From HK1 sp965221725 (GTDB lineage: Bacteria; Pseudomonadota; Gammaproteobacteria; HK1), in the NCBI GenBank assembly GCA_965221725.1, contig OZ244909.1, forward strand, positions 1 to 64,000: DNA of 64,000 nt, given 5' to 3'. A program made the position numbers and the translations under genes. The notes below the pieces were generated by a model. That model was not told where the DNA came from, did not search any database, and was given only the letters and a program-made list of their open reading frames with translations. Each line of letters opens with the position of its first letter. Position 1 is the stretch's first letter. This document shows, piece after piece, positions 50,193 to 58,832 of this stretch.

Positions 50193-50708
50193 ATGGCTGT
50201 ACTCGACATTCTGGAGTATCCCGACCCCAGGCTTCGCGTGCGCTCTGCACCGGTGACCCGCTTCGACGATACCGTGCGGCGGCTCGCCGACGACCTGCTG
50301 GAGACGCTCCATGCACTCGGGGCGATCGGTCTCTCGGCGCCGCAGGCGAACGACCACCGCGAGGTGCTGGTGATGGATATCTCGAGCGACGCCTTGGCCC
50401 CGCAGGTGTTCGTCAACCCGCAGATTCTCGCGACCGGCGCCATCGGTCTGGTGCAGGAGAGCTGTGTCTCGGTGCCTGGAGTGGTGGGGAACGTCGTGCG
50501 TGCCGTCGAGGTCCGGGTCCGGGCCCGGACCGTTCACGGCGAGACGTTCGAGTGCGACCTCGACGGCATGGAGGCAGTCTGCCTGTTGCACGAGATGGAT
50601 CACCTCGCGGGCAAGTTGTTCGTCGATCGCCTGTCGCTGTTCCGGCGCCTGCAGATCCGTGCCGCCGCCGCTGCTCGGTCGCGACGAGGGGCGCGGGTGA
50701 CGGCGTGA
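50193..50708 (+). CDS. def: Peptide deformylase, photosynthesis-cluster paralogue
   Basis: Removes the formyl group from nascent N-terminal Met. All three family motifs are present: AIGLSAPQ (motif I), ESCVS (motif II, metal Cys, usual form EGCLS) and HEMDH (motif III, metal His and catalytic Glu). 171 aa. It follows pucC by 27 bases. The departures from the usual motifs suggest a second, specialised copy; the housekeeping def would normally be next to fmt, which is not in this window. Its position in the antenna locus is notable because LH2 alpha needs a modified Met1. Confidence 0.9.
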   Translation: MAVLDILEYPDPRLRVRSAPVTRFDDTVRRLADDLLETLHALGAIGLSAPQANDHREVLVMDISSDALAPQVFVNPQILATGAIGLVQESCVSVPGVVGNVVRAVEVRVRARTVHGETFECDLDGMEAVCLLHEMDHLAGKLFVDRLSLFRRLQIRAAAAARSRRGARVTA

Positions 50709-50884
50709 GGCAAGGATTGCGCATCGCCACGGCCGGAGCCGTGTTTCGCGAAACCGCCGGGTATGTCGTTCGATCGCCGGTGCGCGCAGACCTGCCGCAC
50801 CGCTTCGGGCTCGCTTGCGCAGAGCGGGGTGTCTGCGACGAGTTCGCGTCCGGGGCCGGGACAGCGCCCTGGTGACGGTGCGCG

Positions 50885-51517
50885 ATGTCTCTCGCCGACT
50901 TGATGCGGGAAGCGACGCGGGTGCTGCATGACCGCGCCGAGCGCACCGGCATCGTCGCGGCGCTGATCGCGGGCCGCGCCTCGATGGCTGGATACGTCTT
51001 GATGCTGCGCAATTTGTTGCCGGCCTACGAGGCGCTCGAAGCGGGCCTCGGGATGCACGCGCAGGACCCGGACATCGCCGCCATCGCCCGCCCGGAGGTC
51101 TTTCGCGCCGAGTCCGTTCGCCACGATCTTCGAGTCCTGCACGGGCGTCGGTTCGCGCGGGAACTCCCGCTTCTGGACGACGCGACACGCTATGCCGAGC
51201 GAATTCGCGACAGCGCAAGCCACCGGCCGCCGTGCGTGTTGGCGGCCCACGCGTACACGCGCTATCTCGGTGATCTGAGCGGAGGGCGCATTCTCGCCCG
51301 ACGCCTCGTGCGAACACTCGGCATCGATCGCGAGGGGCTTCATTTCTTCGAGTTTGCCACCGACGACATCGACGGACTTCGACGCAGCTATCGCGACGCC
51401 ATCGGCCTTATCGAAGTCGATGAAGCAACGCGGGCGATCGTACTCGAAGAGGCCCGAACGGCCTTTCGCCTGAACATCGCGCTTTCGGAGGCGGTGCTGG
51501 AGGCGTTCGGCGGGTGA
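50885..51517 (+). CDS. hmuO: Heme oxygenase
   Basis: Opens heme to biliverdin, the chromophore of bacteriophytochromes. SLADLMREATRVLHDRAERTGIV contains the proximal His, and HAYTRYLGDLSGGRILARRL is the distal-helix signature with the GDLSGG motif. 210 aa, helical. It ends 34 bases from the convergent end of the bacteriophytochrome gene, the same neighbourhood as in other bphP loci. Separated from def by 176 bases with no feature seen. Confidence 0.94.
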   Translation: MSLADLMREATRVLHDRAERTGIVAALIAGRASMAGYVLMLRNLLPAYEALEAGLGMHAQDPDIAAIARPEVFRAESVRHDLRVLHGRRFARELPLLDDATRYAERIRDSASHRPPCVLAAHAYTRYLGDLSGGRILARRLVRTLGIDREGLHFFEFATDDIDGLRRSYRDAIGLIEVDEATRAIVLEEARTAFRLNIALSEAVLEAFGG

Positions 51518-51551
51518 CCTGGCTCGGCGGCGGGGTCGTGAGTGGTGCGCG

Positions 51552-53750
51552 TCAGCCGTCGTCGCGGTACGAGTTCAGGTGATCGAGCAGGCCGGCGCAG
51601 CGTGCTACCGAGGCCCTGACGCCCTCGAGCATCACCGGCATCCGCCGGGGGTCGATCCCGTCGGTGATCTCGAGCGCCGCGAGCTGTGCATTTTCCATGA
51701 TCAGGGTTTCGAGCGCGCGGTATCCGAGCGCGTCCGGCGTCGCCGCATCGGTACGATGCAGGGCGCGGGTCTCGATGACGCTCTCCTGAAAGCGCCGCCG
51801 GGCCGCCTCGGCCGCCTTGCGTTCGGAAAGATCGGTGAACATCAGCACGAACCCGAGCACGCGGCTTGAACTCGCGAACACCGGGTCCGCCCGCAGCAGG
51901 AACCGGGCGCCGCCTTCCGCCGCTCCATTCAGACTCACTTCGGCGCGCCAGGGACGCCAATTCCGGAGCAGGGCCTCGAGGTGGCCGGCGGTGCTCTCCG
52001 GCTCGGCGAACAGCGACGGGAGATCCGTGATCCACTGCAGGTGCGGGCGGCGACCCGAGAACGCGCGATTGAACGCGTGGTTGGCGAGCAGGATCCGGCC
52101 CTGCGCGTCCGCGACCGCTACCGGATGTGCCGCCTCGCCGATGCGCTCCTGCTCGTCCAGCACCTGAGTCTCCAGGATGAGCATGCGGACCGATCGAAAC
52201 TGGAGAATCACGTCCATCACGGATTCGCGGATCAGGCTCGCCGCCACCAGATCCGCCGACGTCCATTCGTCGGAGGTGCCTTCCACGAGCTCATGCCACT
52301 GCGCGAACGACCGCCGCGGAGAGAGGTCGCGGGGGTCGTCGCCGATAATCACCGGCTTGCTCGGGTCGCCTCCCCAGGTCACGGTACGCACCCGCTCGGG
52401 CCGGAACCACAGCAGGTACTCGCCGGGTTTGTCCGAGAGCGGCGCGGCGACGAGTCCGCTCGCGACCGGGGTCAGGGCCGCGAACTCCGGATGCGCCTTG
52501 CCGAGCGATGCGGTGACGTAGAGGTCGTCGGATCTCTCCTGGTCGAGTTTCTCCGCGATCGCCCGAATCTCCGGGGTGCCGGGTACCTCGCCGCTCGTCA
52601 GCACCTGACGGTCGAACACGAGCGCCCCGCCGGCGGCGTCGAGCGGCGACAGGAGTGCGTCGGATCCGTGGAAGAGGGCGGGACGCCAATCCCCTTCGCG
52701 CGCGATGGCGTCGATCATGCGCTGTTCCAGTCTTCGCACCGAAAGCTCCGCCTGTCCGTGGGCGAACGCCTCCATCGCCGCGACCCGGGTGGCGAGGTTC
52801 TCGGCGAGCATCTCGCACACCGCGCGCGTTTCGTAGGGCACGTGGCGCGGAACGTAGTGATGGCACGCCACCAGGCCCCAGAGCTTGCCGCCGACCTCGA
52901 TCGAGGCGACCAGCGTTGCGCGCACGCCCATGTTCCTGAGGTACTGGAGGTGAATCGGGGACATGCTGCGCAGAAAGCACAGCGACATGTCCAGATCCGT
53001 CCCCGTGACCGGACACTGCGTCGGCTCGATTGCGACCGGCTCGTACTCCACGTCCACGAGCACCCGCACGCGATTGCGCAGGTAGAGGCGGCGCGCAATC
53101 TGCGGGATGTCCGAGGCGGGATAACGGTTGCCGAGGTAGGGCTCCAGATCCGGTTCCCGCTCTTCGCTCAGCACTTCGCCGTGACCGTGTGTATCGAAGC
53201 GGTAGACCATGACTCGGTCGTAGCCGGTGATGGACTTGAAGATTCGCGCGGCGTCTCCGCACAGCCGGCGCAGGCTGGGGGCGGCGGCGATATCGCTGAG
53301 CGCGGTGTGCAGGGTCGAGGACGCATGCACTACCCGCGGAGCGGCCGGTTCGAACTCGATCACGAGTCCGGCCCGCTCCAACCGGTGCGCCAGCATGTCG
53401 AACCGGGGCGCGCCCTGGCCGATCACGCCGTGCACCGCGACGGGGATGTCGTCCAGCGACGTGTCGAGTCTGGCGTGCAACCTGGCGGCGAGACCCGGGC
53501 ACAGATCGTCGAGCCGCATCCCCAGAGGTTCGGAATCGAGCTGGAGCATGTCGCGCGCATTGACGCTCGATTGAACGATGGTGTGGTCCGGTTCGCGCAC
53601 CACCAGCAGGGCGCCGTGCGGCTGAATGGAACGGGCGAACTGGATCTGCTCGCGTTCGCAGTTGGTGAGATCGGCTTCGCCGATCGACGGTGCGGAGGGG
53701 GTCGTCACGGCATCCTGGCGTTGCCGGGGTGCGCGCCGAGTGGCGGTCAT
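51552..53750 (-). CDS. bphP: Bacteriophytochrome without a typical histidine kinase output
   Basis: Biliverdin photoreceptor. C31 in LTNCEREQIQFARSIQPHGALL is the chromophore-binding cysteine. The PAS domain is followed by GAF with RYPASDIPQIARRLYLRNRVRVLVDVEYEP (DIP motif) and PHY with LSPRRSFAQWHELVEGTS (PRXSF motif). After PHY comes a PAS domain (VAVADAQGRILLANHAFNRAFSG), then about 85 helical residues without the H-box, N and G boxes of a kinase. 732 aa. This architecture is that of BphPs that sequester PpsR on far-red light in Rhodopseudomonas and Bradyrhizobium. ATG overlaps the ppsR stop by 4 bases. Confidence 0.95.
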   Translation of the reverse strand: MTATRRAPRQRQDAVTTPSAPSIGEADLTNCEREQIQFARSIQPHGALLVVREPDHTIVQSSVNARDMLQLDSEPLGMRLDDLCPGLAARLHARLDTSLDDIPVAVHGVIGQGAPRFDMLAHRLERAGLVIEFEPAAPRVVHASSTLHTALSDIAAAPSLRRLCGDAARIFKSITGYDRVMVYRFDTHGHGEVLSEEREPDLEPYLGNRYPASDIPQIARRLYLRNRVRVLVDVEYEPVAIEPTQCPVTGTDLDMSLCFLRSMSPIHLQYLRNMGVRATLVASIEVGGKLWGLVACHHYVPRHVPYETRAVCEMLAENLATRVAAMEAFAHGQAELSVRRLEQRMIDAIAREGDWRPALFHGSDALLSPLDAAGGALVFDRQVLTSGEVPGTPEIRAIAEKLDQERSDDLYVTASLGKAHPEFAALTPVASGLVAAPLSDKPGEYLLWFRPERVRTVTWGGDPSKPVIIGDDPRDLSPRRSFAQWHELVEGTSDEWTSADLVAASLIRESVMDVILQFRSVRMLILETQVLDEQERIGEAAHPVAVADAQGRILLANHAFNRAFSGRRPHLQWITDLPSLFAEPESTAGHLEALLRNWRPWRAEVSLNGAAEGGARFLLRADPVFASSSRVLGFVLMFTDLSERKAAEAARRRFQESVIETRALHRTDAATPDALGYRALETLIMENAQLAALEITDGIDPRRMPVMLEGVRASVARCAGLLDHLNSYRDDG

Positions 53751-55213
53751 CCCGAGCCGGGCTCGATACCGTAGCGTCCGAGCTTGGCGTACAGACTCTG
53801 GCGGCTCAACCCCAGCAGCTCCGCAGCGGCGGTCCGATTGCCGTCGGTGCGGTCCAGGGCCCGGCGGATGAAACGGGTCTCCATCACCTCGACGGTCTCC
53901 TTGACAAGCCGGCGCATCGGGGCGCTTCCAATCCGTTCGACGAGAGGCATCAGGGCGCCGTCCAGTCCGGATGCGGCGCCGGCTCCGGCCATGGCCCCGG
54001 ACATGGCCATGGCGCTGCCGACATCCTTCACGAGCAGTCCGATTTGCTCCGGATCGGATTCCCGATCGCCGAAAGCGGAGATCTCGACCGCGATGTCGCT
54101 GCCGAGCGTGCTGCGGACGACGCTCGGGAAGCCGCGCACCGCGCCGTGTTCACACACGCTGGCCAGCAGTACGCGAAGATCGGTGCCGGGTCTGGCGAAC
54201 CACCGCTCCACGGGTTGACCGATCACGGCCCGGCCCGATCCGACCTGCACCAGCTCCGCGAACGCGGGGTTCGCGCTGCAGATGTTTCCGCGTCGATCGA
54301 TGACGACGAAGGCGTCGGGAGCCCGGGCGAGGAGGGATTCTGTCGATGGCGGGTCGGTGGGCGCCGCCGAATCGTCCGCGTGAGCGACGGGCGAGAGCTG
54401 GAGCAGGAACACCGCGCCGTGCTCCGAGCGCAGGTGCGATGTCCGGGCAATCCACGGCTCGAGCCGTGGCCCCAGGCGAATCATCACCCCCGGCGCCTTG
54501 CCTTGCTCGCGCGCCCGCTCCAGCATGGCGCGCAACCCCTCTCTCTGCGCATCATCGACGCTCGCAAGCAGCTCCCGGTCCGCAACGACATCACGGCGCC
54601 GGCTCACCAGGCCGAGCGCGCGCAACGCGGCGGGGTTCGCCTCCACCATGCGCAAGTTATCCGCGCGCATGAGCACCACCGCCTCGTTGGAGGCCTCGAA
54701 GAGTTGCCGGTAGCGGGTCTCGATCTCGCGCAGTTTCCAGTAGTCGCGTTCGAGCGCCTGCTGGGTGTTGATCAACCGGCTCTGCAGCTCGGCCACCGTC
54801 TGCAGGTTGCGACCGATGGCGACGGTGGATGCGAGCGGGCCGCCGAGCCACACCGCGGTGTACTCGACGGGGATCTCCAGGCCGGCGGGGAGTCGCTGAT
54901 TGACCTGGCGGAATCCGGAGACGCCGCCTTCGCGGGCATCGCTCAGCAGGCTCGTCACCTTGTCGTGTCCGACATCCGTCACGGTATCGGTCCAGAGCCG
55001 GCCGACCCAGCTCTGCACATCTTCGGTGGGTACGTTGCGCGAGACGCTGGCTTCGCGGATCACCCCGTGCCCGTCCAGGACGAGCTTGATGTCGGGCTGC
55101 GGGCTGGTCAGTGCGTTCATTCCGTCCACCACCGAGACGAGCCGATCAGTGCGCGCTCGGACGGAAGGCGCGTCCGGCGCCACCCCCCCGATCACCGGCC
55201 ACAACGGCAACAT
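53747..55213 (-). CDS. ppsR: PpsR/CrtJ-family transcriptional repressor, copy 1
   Basis: Represses photosynthesis genes by binding TGT-N12-ACA palindromes. PAS domains: first near residues 36-110 (PDIKLVLDGHGVIREASVSRN), a Q-linker helix (ELQSRLINTQQALERDYWKLREIETRYRQLF), second near 165-285 and third near 290-400 (APDAFVVIDRRGNICSANPAF). A Fis-type HTH ends the protein: ALDRTDGNRTAAAELLGLSRQSLYAKLGRYG. Two cysteines, both in or near the third PAS (NICSAN, SVCEHG), none in the HTH. 488 aa from ATG 55213; ATG 55120 is an alternative. Directly upstream of and coupled to bphP, and downstream of bchP. Confidence 0.95.
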   Translation of the reverse strand: MLPLWPVIGGVAPDAPSVRARTDRLVSVVDGMNALTSPQPDIKLVLDGHGVIREASVSRNVPTEDVQSWVGRLWTDTVTDVGHDKVTSLLSDAREGGVSGFRQVNQRLPAGLEIPVEYTAVWLGGPLASTVAIGRNLQTVAELQSRLINTQQALERDYWKLREIETRYRQLFEASNEAVVLMRADNLRMVEANPAALRALGLVSRRRDVVADRELLASVDDAQREGLRAMLERAREQGKAPGVMIRLGPRLEPWIARTSHLRSEHGAVFLLQLSPVAHADDSAAPTDPPSTESLLARAPDAFVVIDRRGNICSANPAFAELVQVGSGRAVIGQPVERWFARPGTDLRVLLASVCEHGAVRGFPSVVRSTLGSDIAVEISAFGDRESDPEQIGLLVKDVGSAMAMSGAMAGAGAASGLDGALMPLVERIGSAPMRRLVKETVEVMETRFIRRALDRTDGNRTAAAELLGLSRQSLYAKLGRYGIEPGSG

Positions 55214-55240
55214 TGCGGGCGTACATTCGGATTGCCTCGG

Positions 55241-56431
55241 TTACGGCGGCACGATGCCGAGCAGGTGCGCCATGTCCTTGACAAAGATCCTCACATGCGC
55301 CGCCGGCCGCGTCCGCACCAGGCGCTTGTGCATGTACGCCTCCCAGGTGAGGCGCTGGACATCGGGGTCGCGACACATGGTCACGAAGCGCTCTCTGCGG
55401 CCATCGCTGGAGTACCAGAAGCGTTGCATGAGTCCGAGCATCCAGAACACGCGCCCGTGCAGCTTCATGAAGCGCTTGCGCGCCCGCGCGAGTTCCCGCG
55501 CGTCGTTGCGCTCGATGGCGCTCGCGGCGGCTTCGGCCGCGAGGCGACCGCTGAGCGCGGCGTAGTAGATGCCCTCGCCCGACGCCGGGGCCACCACCCC
55601 GGCGGCGTCGCCCGCGAGCACCACGTCGCGCGCGTTGTCCCAGCGGCGCTTCGGTTCGAGTGGGAGCGGGGCGCCCTCGCAGCGCACGGTGCGGACGGAT
55701 TCGAGGCCGATCCGCTGTCTGAGCGCCTGCACTGCGCCGCGCAGCGAGAAGCCCTTGCAGGCGGAGCCGACACCGATGCTCACGGTGTCCCCGTGGGGAA
55801 ACACCCAGGCGTAGAAGTCCGGGGAGAGCGCGCCCTCGTAGTACACGTCGCATCGATCCGGGTCGCAAAGTGCGGTCGGGAGGGGCGGGGCGGAGACGAT
55901 TTCGTGGTAGGCGGCGACGAACCGCCTCGTTTCCGCGGGCAGTGACTCTCTGGCGACGGCCGAGTTGGCGCCGTCCGCGCCAATGACGATCCGGGTACGC
56001 ACCCGTTCCTCGGCGTCGGAATCGGCGTGACGGAAACGCACCACGGGACCGTCGCCGCCGTCGCGCTCCATGCCCAGGTACGTGGCGGCGCGCCGGCGCG
56101 CCCCGGCCGCGGCCGCGCGTTCGCGAAGCCACGGATCGAACGTCTCGCGATCGACCATACCGACGAAACCGCGCTCGATCGGCATCGCCGCCCGCCGCCC
56201 CGACGGCGAGACGATGGACGAGCCTTCCACCGTGTTTACCAGCAGGGAGTGCGGGATCGCGAACTCCTCGAGCATGCGGGGAGGAATCGCGCCACCGCAC
56301 GGCTTGATCCGGTTCTCCCGGTCGAGCATGAGCACGTCCAGCCCGCGTCGGGCCAGATCGGCGGCGGCGGTCGCCCCCGACGGCCCGCCGCCCACCACCA
56401 CCACATCGAACTTCGCCATCGCTTCGTTCAT
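55241..56431 (-). CDS. bchP: Geranylgeranyl reductase of bacteriochlorophyll synthesis
   Basis: BchP reduces the geranylgeranyl tail of bacteriochlorophyll to phytyl with NADPH. FAD site KFDVVVVGGGPSGATAAADLARRGLDVLMLDRE, then KPCGGAIPPRML, ARTRIVIGADGANSAVARE-type VIGADGANSAVARESLP, and WDNARDVVLAGDAAGVVAPASGEGIYYAALSGR. 396 aa. ATG 56431 overlaps the stop of the preceding carrier gene (ATGA). Third gene of bchG-carrier-bchP-ppsR-bphP. Confidence 0.95.
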   Translation of the reverse strand: MNEAMAKFDVVVVGGGPSGATAAADLARRGLDVLMLDRENRIKPCGGAIPPRMLEEFAIPHSLLVNTVEGSSIVSPSGRRAAMPIERGFVGMVDRETFDPWLRERAAAAGARRRAATYLGMERDGGDGPVVRFRHADSDAEERVRTRIVIGADGANSAVARESLPAETRRFVAAYHEIVSAPPLPTALCDPDRCDVYYEGALSPDFYAWVFPHGDTVSIGVGSACKGFSLRGAVQALRQRIGLESVRTVRCEGAPLPLEPKRRWDNARDVVLAGDAAGVVAPASGEGIYYAALSGRLAAEAAASAIERNDARELARARKRFMKLHGRVFWMLGLMQRFWYSSDGRRERFVTMCRDPDVQRLTWEAYMHKRLVRTRPAAHVRIFVKDMAHLLGIVPP

Positions 56432-57801
56432 TGTCTGAAAGCCTCTGCGGTCGCGGTCACCACGGTGATGCCGCTCGGGTGCGGGCCGGACGCCGCCGGG
56501 GGGGCCGCGTAATGCCCCACCGCCCGTATCGCGAGCATCGCGGCCAGCACGAACAGGACGCCTTCGGCTCCGAAGACGACCCCGAAGGCCAGCGCCGTGT
56601 CGTCCACCACCAGTTGCCGCATCAGATCCACCGACGCCGCGCCGAGGAAGCCTCCGGCCCCGAAGGCGATGGCCTGCGCCGCTCCCCACAACCCCATGCG
56701 AACGCCCTCGCGGTTCGCTCGCCCCTCGCCCACCAGAGTCATCATCGAGCCGATGGCCGCCACCGCGAACACGCCATTGGAGAACCCGAGCGCGAACACG
56801 CATGGTGCAAGTGGAAACGAATCGGGGTACTGCCCGCCCGCGCCCAGTACGACGAGCGCCGTGGCCGAGCCGATGCAGCCGCCGATGGTGAACTGGCGCA
56901 GTCTGCGGTCGCTGCGTCGTCCGCCCCCGATCAGCGCGACCAGCAACATGCCCACCAGCACCCCGCCGTGCTGGACCCCCGCGAGCTGCGTCGATTCACC
57001 CGGGGTGAATCCGAACACCGCGCCCGCGTAGGGCTCCAGGATCAGGTCCTGCGCGCTGTAGGCCAGCATGGAGACGAAGACGAACACCGCGAACCTGCGG
57101 GCGGTGGGCTCCGCCAGCACATGCTTCAGCGCCTGGAAGAACGGGGGCGCGTCTGCATCGCGGGCTGCAAGCCCCCCCGTGCTCATGCTCATGCCCCGCC
57201 CATCTTCGATGCCGTAGACCGCGAGCACGGTGACCACGAGCGCGATTCCCGACACCGTCGCTGTCACCCCGAGCATCCGCGCGAAGGAGAAGGGGTCGAG
57301 AAAGTGTCCGGCCACCGACGCCGTGATCACGAAGCCCACGATCATCATGGTCCACACGATGGTGGCCGCGGCGGGGCGTCGTTCGGGGGCGACCTGCTTC
57401 GCGAGCAGCACCAGAAGCGACGTCCCGCTCGCGCCAACACCGAGGCCGACCAGCACGAACGCCACCACCGCCGCGCCGATGCCGAGCACCAGGGACTGCT
57501 CCATGAGCACGGTGGCGCACGCCGCCCCGAACCCGCCGAGCGCGAGGACGGCCATGCCGCCGACGATCCAGGGAGTGCGCCGGCCGCCGACATCGGAGCC
57601 GTATCCGAGCCTCGGGCGCGTCACCTGCACCGCGTAGTGCAGGGCCACGAGCGCCCCGGGAAGGACCGCAGCGAGCGCGAGCTCCACGATCATCACCCGG
57701 TTGAGGGTCGAAGTGACCAGGACCACGATCGATCCGAGGGCGGTCTGCACGAGCCCCAGGCGCACGATGCCCACCCAGCCGAGGGTGCCCGCGGTGCTCA
57801 T
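56428..57801 (-). CDS. BCD-family MFS carrier between bchG and bchP (PucC paralogue)
   Basis: PucC/LhaA relative corresponding to the orf428/bch2 gene found between bchG and bchP in Rhodobacter. About 12 helices; VRLGLVQTALGSIVVLVTSTLNRVMIVELALAAVLPGALVALHYAVQVTRPRLGYGSDVGGRRTPWIVGGM and SAQDLILEPYAGAVFGFTPGESTQL match the family. 457 aa. Both ends overlap neighbours by 4 bases (bchG upstream, bchP downstream), so the three are one translationally coupled unit. Probably involved in delivery of bacteriochlorophyll to LH complexes, by family knowledge. Confidence 0.93.
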   Translation of the reverse strand: MSTAGTLGWVGIVRLGLVQTALGSIVVLVTSTLNRVMIVELALAAVLPGALVALHYAVQVTRPRLGYGSDVGGRRTPWIVGGMAVLALGGFGAACATVLMEQSLVLGIGAAVVAFVLVGLGVGASGTSLLVLLAKQVAPERRPAAATIVWTMMIVGFVITASVAGHFLDPFSFARMLGVTATVSGIALVVTVLAVYGIEDGRGMSMSTGGLAARDADAPPFFQALKHVLAEPTARRFAVFVFVSMLAYSAQDLILEPYAGAVFGFTPGESTQLAGVQHGGVLVGMLLVALIGGGRRSDRRLRQFTIGGCIGSATALVVLGAGGQYPDSFPLAPCVFALGFSNGVFAVAAIGSMMTLVGEGRANREGVRMGLWGAAQAIAFGAGGFLGAASVDLMRQLVVDDTALAFGVVFGAEGVLFVLAAMLAIRAVGHYAAPPAASGPHPSGITVVTATAEAFRQ

Positions 57802-58715
57802 CCCAACCCCTGCGCGGCCGGGCGGAGTGCGAACGCCGCAACCATCATGCCCGAGACATAGAGGGTGACGCCGGTGGCGTTGTACCAGGGGGCGAGACCC
57901 CGTGGGTCGCGGAGCAGCCGCATCATGAGTGCGCCCTGTACCAGCACCAGCGCGAAGATCGCGGCGGCATGCATGACGTGGCCCCAGTACGCGAGACAGG
58001 CGACCACGGCGAGCTGGGCCCCGGCCATGACCACGCAGGCGAGGCGGGCCGCGGTTTCGACTCCGAGCTCGGCCGGCAGGGACCGGATACCGGTGGCGCG
58101 GTCGCCGTCCACCGACTTGAAGTCGTTGAGGGTCATGATGCCGTGGGCGCCGGCGCTGTAGAGCAGGGCCAGCGCGATGGTGCGTCCGTCCGGCAGACCA
58201 CCGGCAATGAGCGCCGCGCCGGTGAACCAGGGCAACCCCTCGTAGCTCAGCGCCACCGTCGCGTTGCCGATCCAGCCGTTGCGCTTCAGTCGGATCGGCG
58301 GGGCGCTGTAGGCCCAGGCCAGCAACAGGCCGAGGGCGGCGGCGGCCGATACCCAGGGTCCTAGGGACAGGGCGAACGCCATCGACGCCGCCGTGCACGT
58401 CACCGCGACGTACAGGCCGGTCGATCCCGGCAGCCGACCGGAGGGGATGGGTCGGTGTGCCTCGTTGATCGCGTCCACTTCCCGGTCGAACCAGTCGTTG
58501 ACGGCCTGGCTGGTGCCGCAGACCAGCGGACCCGCCAGCGCGACGCCGGCCGCCGCGAGCAGCCAGTGTTCGACAGACGCGGCTCCCGCGGCCACCGCGC
58601 CGCACACCAGAGCCCACATGGGCGGGAACCAGGTAATGGGTTTGAGCAACTCGAGCACCGCCCGGGGGGACGGCAGCGACGGGGTTGCGGCGGCGAAGGA
58701 CGAGCTGAGCGGCAT
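57798..58715 (-). CDS. bchG: Bacteriochlorophyll synthase (geranylgeranyl transferase)
   Basis: Esterifies bacteriochlorophyllide with geranylgeranyl diphosphate. UbiA-type membrane prenyltransferase: LLKPITWFPPMWALVCGAVAAG, first Asp-rich motif NDWFDREVDAINEAHRPIPSGRL, SAPPIRLKRNGWIGNATVALSYEGLPWFTGAA, and second Asp-rich motif GIMTLNDFKSVDGDRATGIRSLP. About eight helices, 305 aa. First gene of the minus-strand operon; two PpsR boxes lie 30-80 bases upstream of the ATG. Confidence 0.96.
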   Translation of the reverse strand: MPLSSSFAAATPSLPSPRAVLELLKPITWFPPMWALVCGAVAAGAASVEHWLLAAAGVALAGPLVCGTSQAVNDWFDREVDAINEAHRPIPSGRLPGSTGLYVAVTCTAASMAFALSLGPWVSAAAALGLLLAWAYSAPPIRLKRNGWIGNATVALSYEGLPWFTGAALIAGGLPDGRTIALALLYSAGAHGIMTLNDFKSVDGDRATGIRSLPAELGVETAARLACVVMAGAQLAVVACLAYWGHVMHAAAIFALVLVQGALMMRLLRDPRGLAPWYNATGVTLYVSGMMVAAFALRPAAQGLG

Positions 58716-58744
58716 GGGCCGAAGATAGTCGAGCCCGGCCGAGG

Positions 58745-58795
58745 TGTCAAGTTAGACTGACAACAAAGGCGGTGTCGTGTAAATTCAAATGGACA
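58745..58795 (-). promoter_or_regulatory. Two tandem PpsR/CrtJ boxes upstream of bchG
   Basis: TGTC-N10-GACA at 58745-58762 is a perfect palindrome of the known PpsR/CrtJ type. TGTA-N10-GACA at 58778-58795 is a second TGT-N12-ACA site. Their centres are 33 bp apart, about three helical turns, suiting cooperative binding. They lie just before bchG and behind the end of the second ppsR gene, so they most likely control the bchG-bchP-ppsR-bphP unit, giving autoregulation of ppsR copy 1. Confidence 0.82.
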
Positions 58796-58832
58796 TCGGG
58801 TTTGGTTCGGTCGCCGGTCGGCGGACCTCGCC

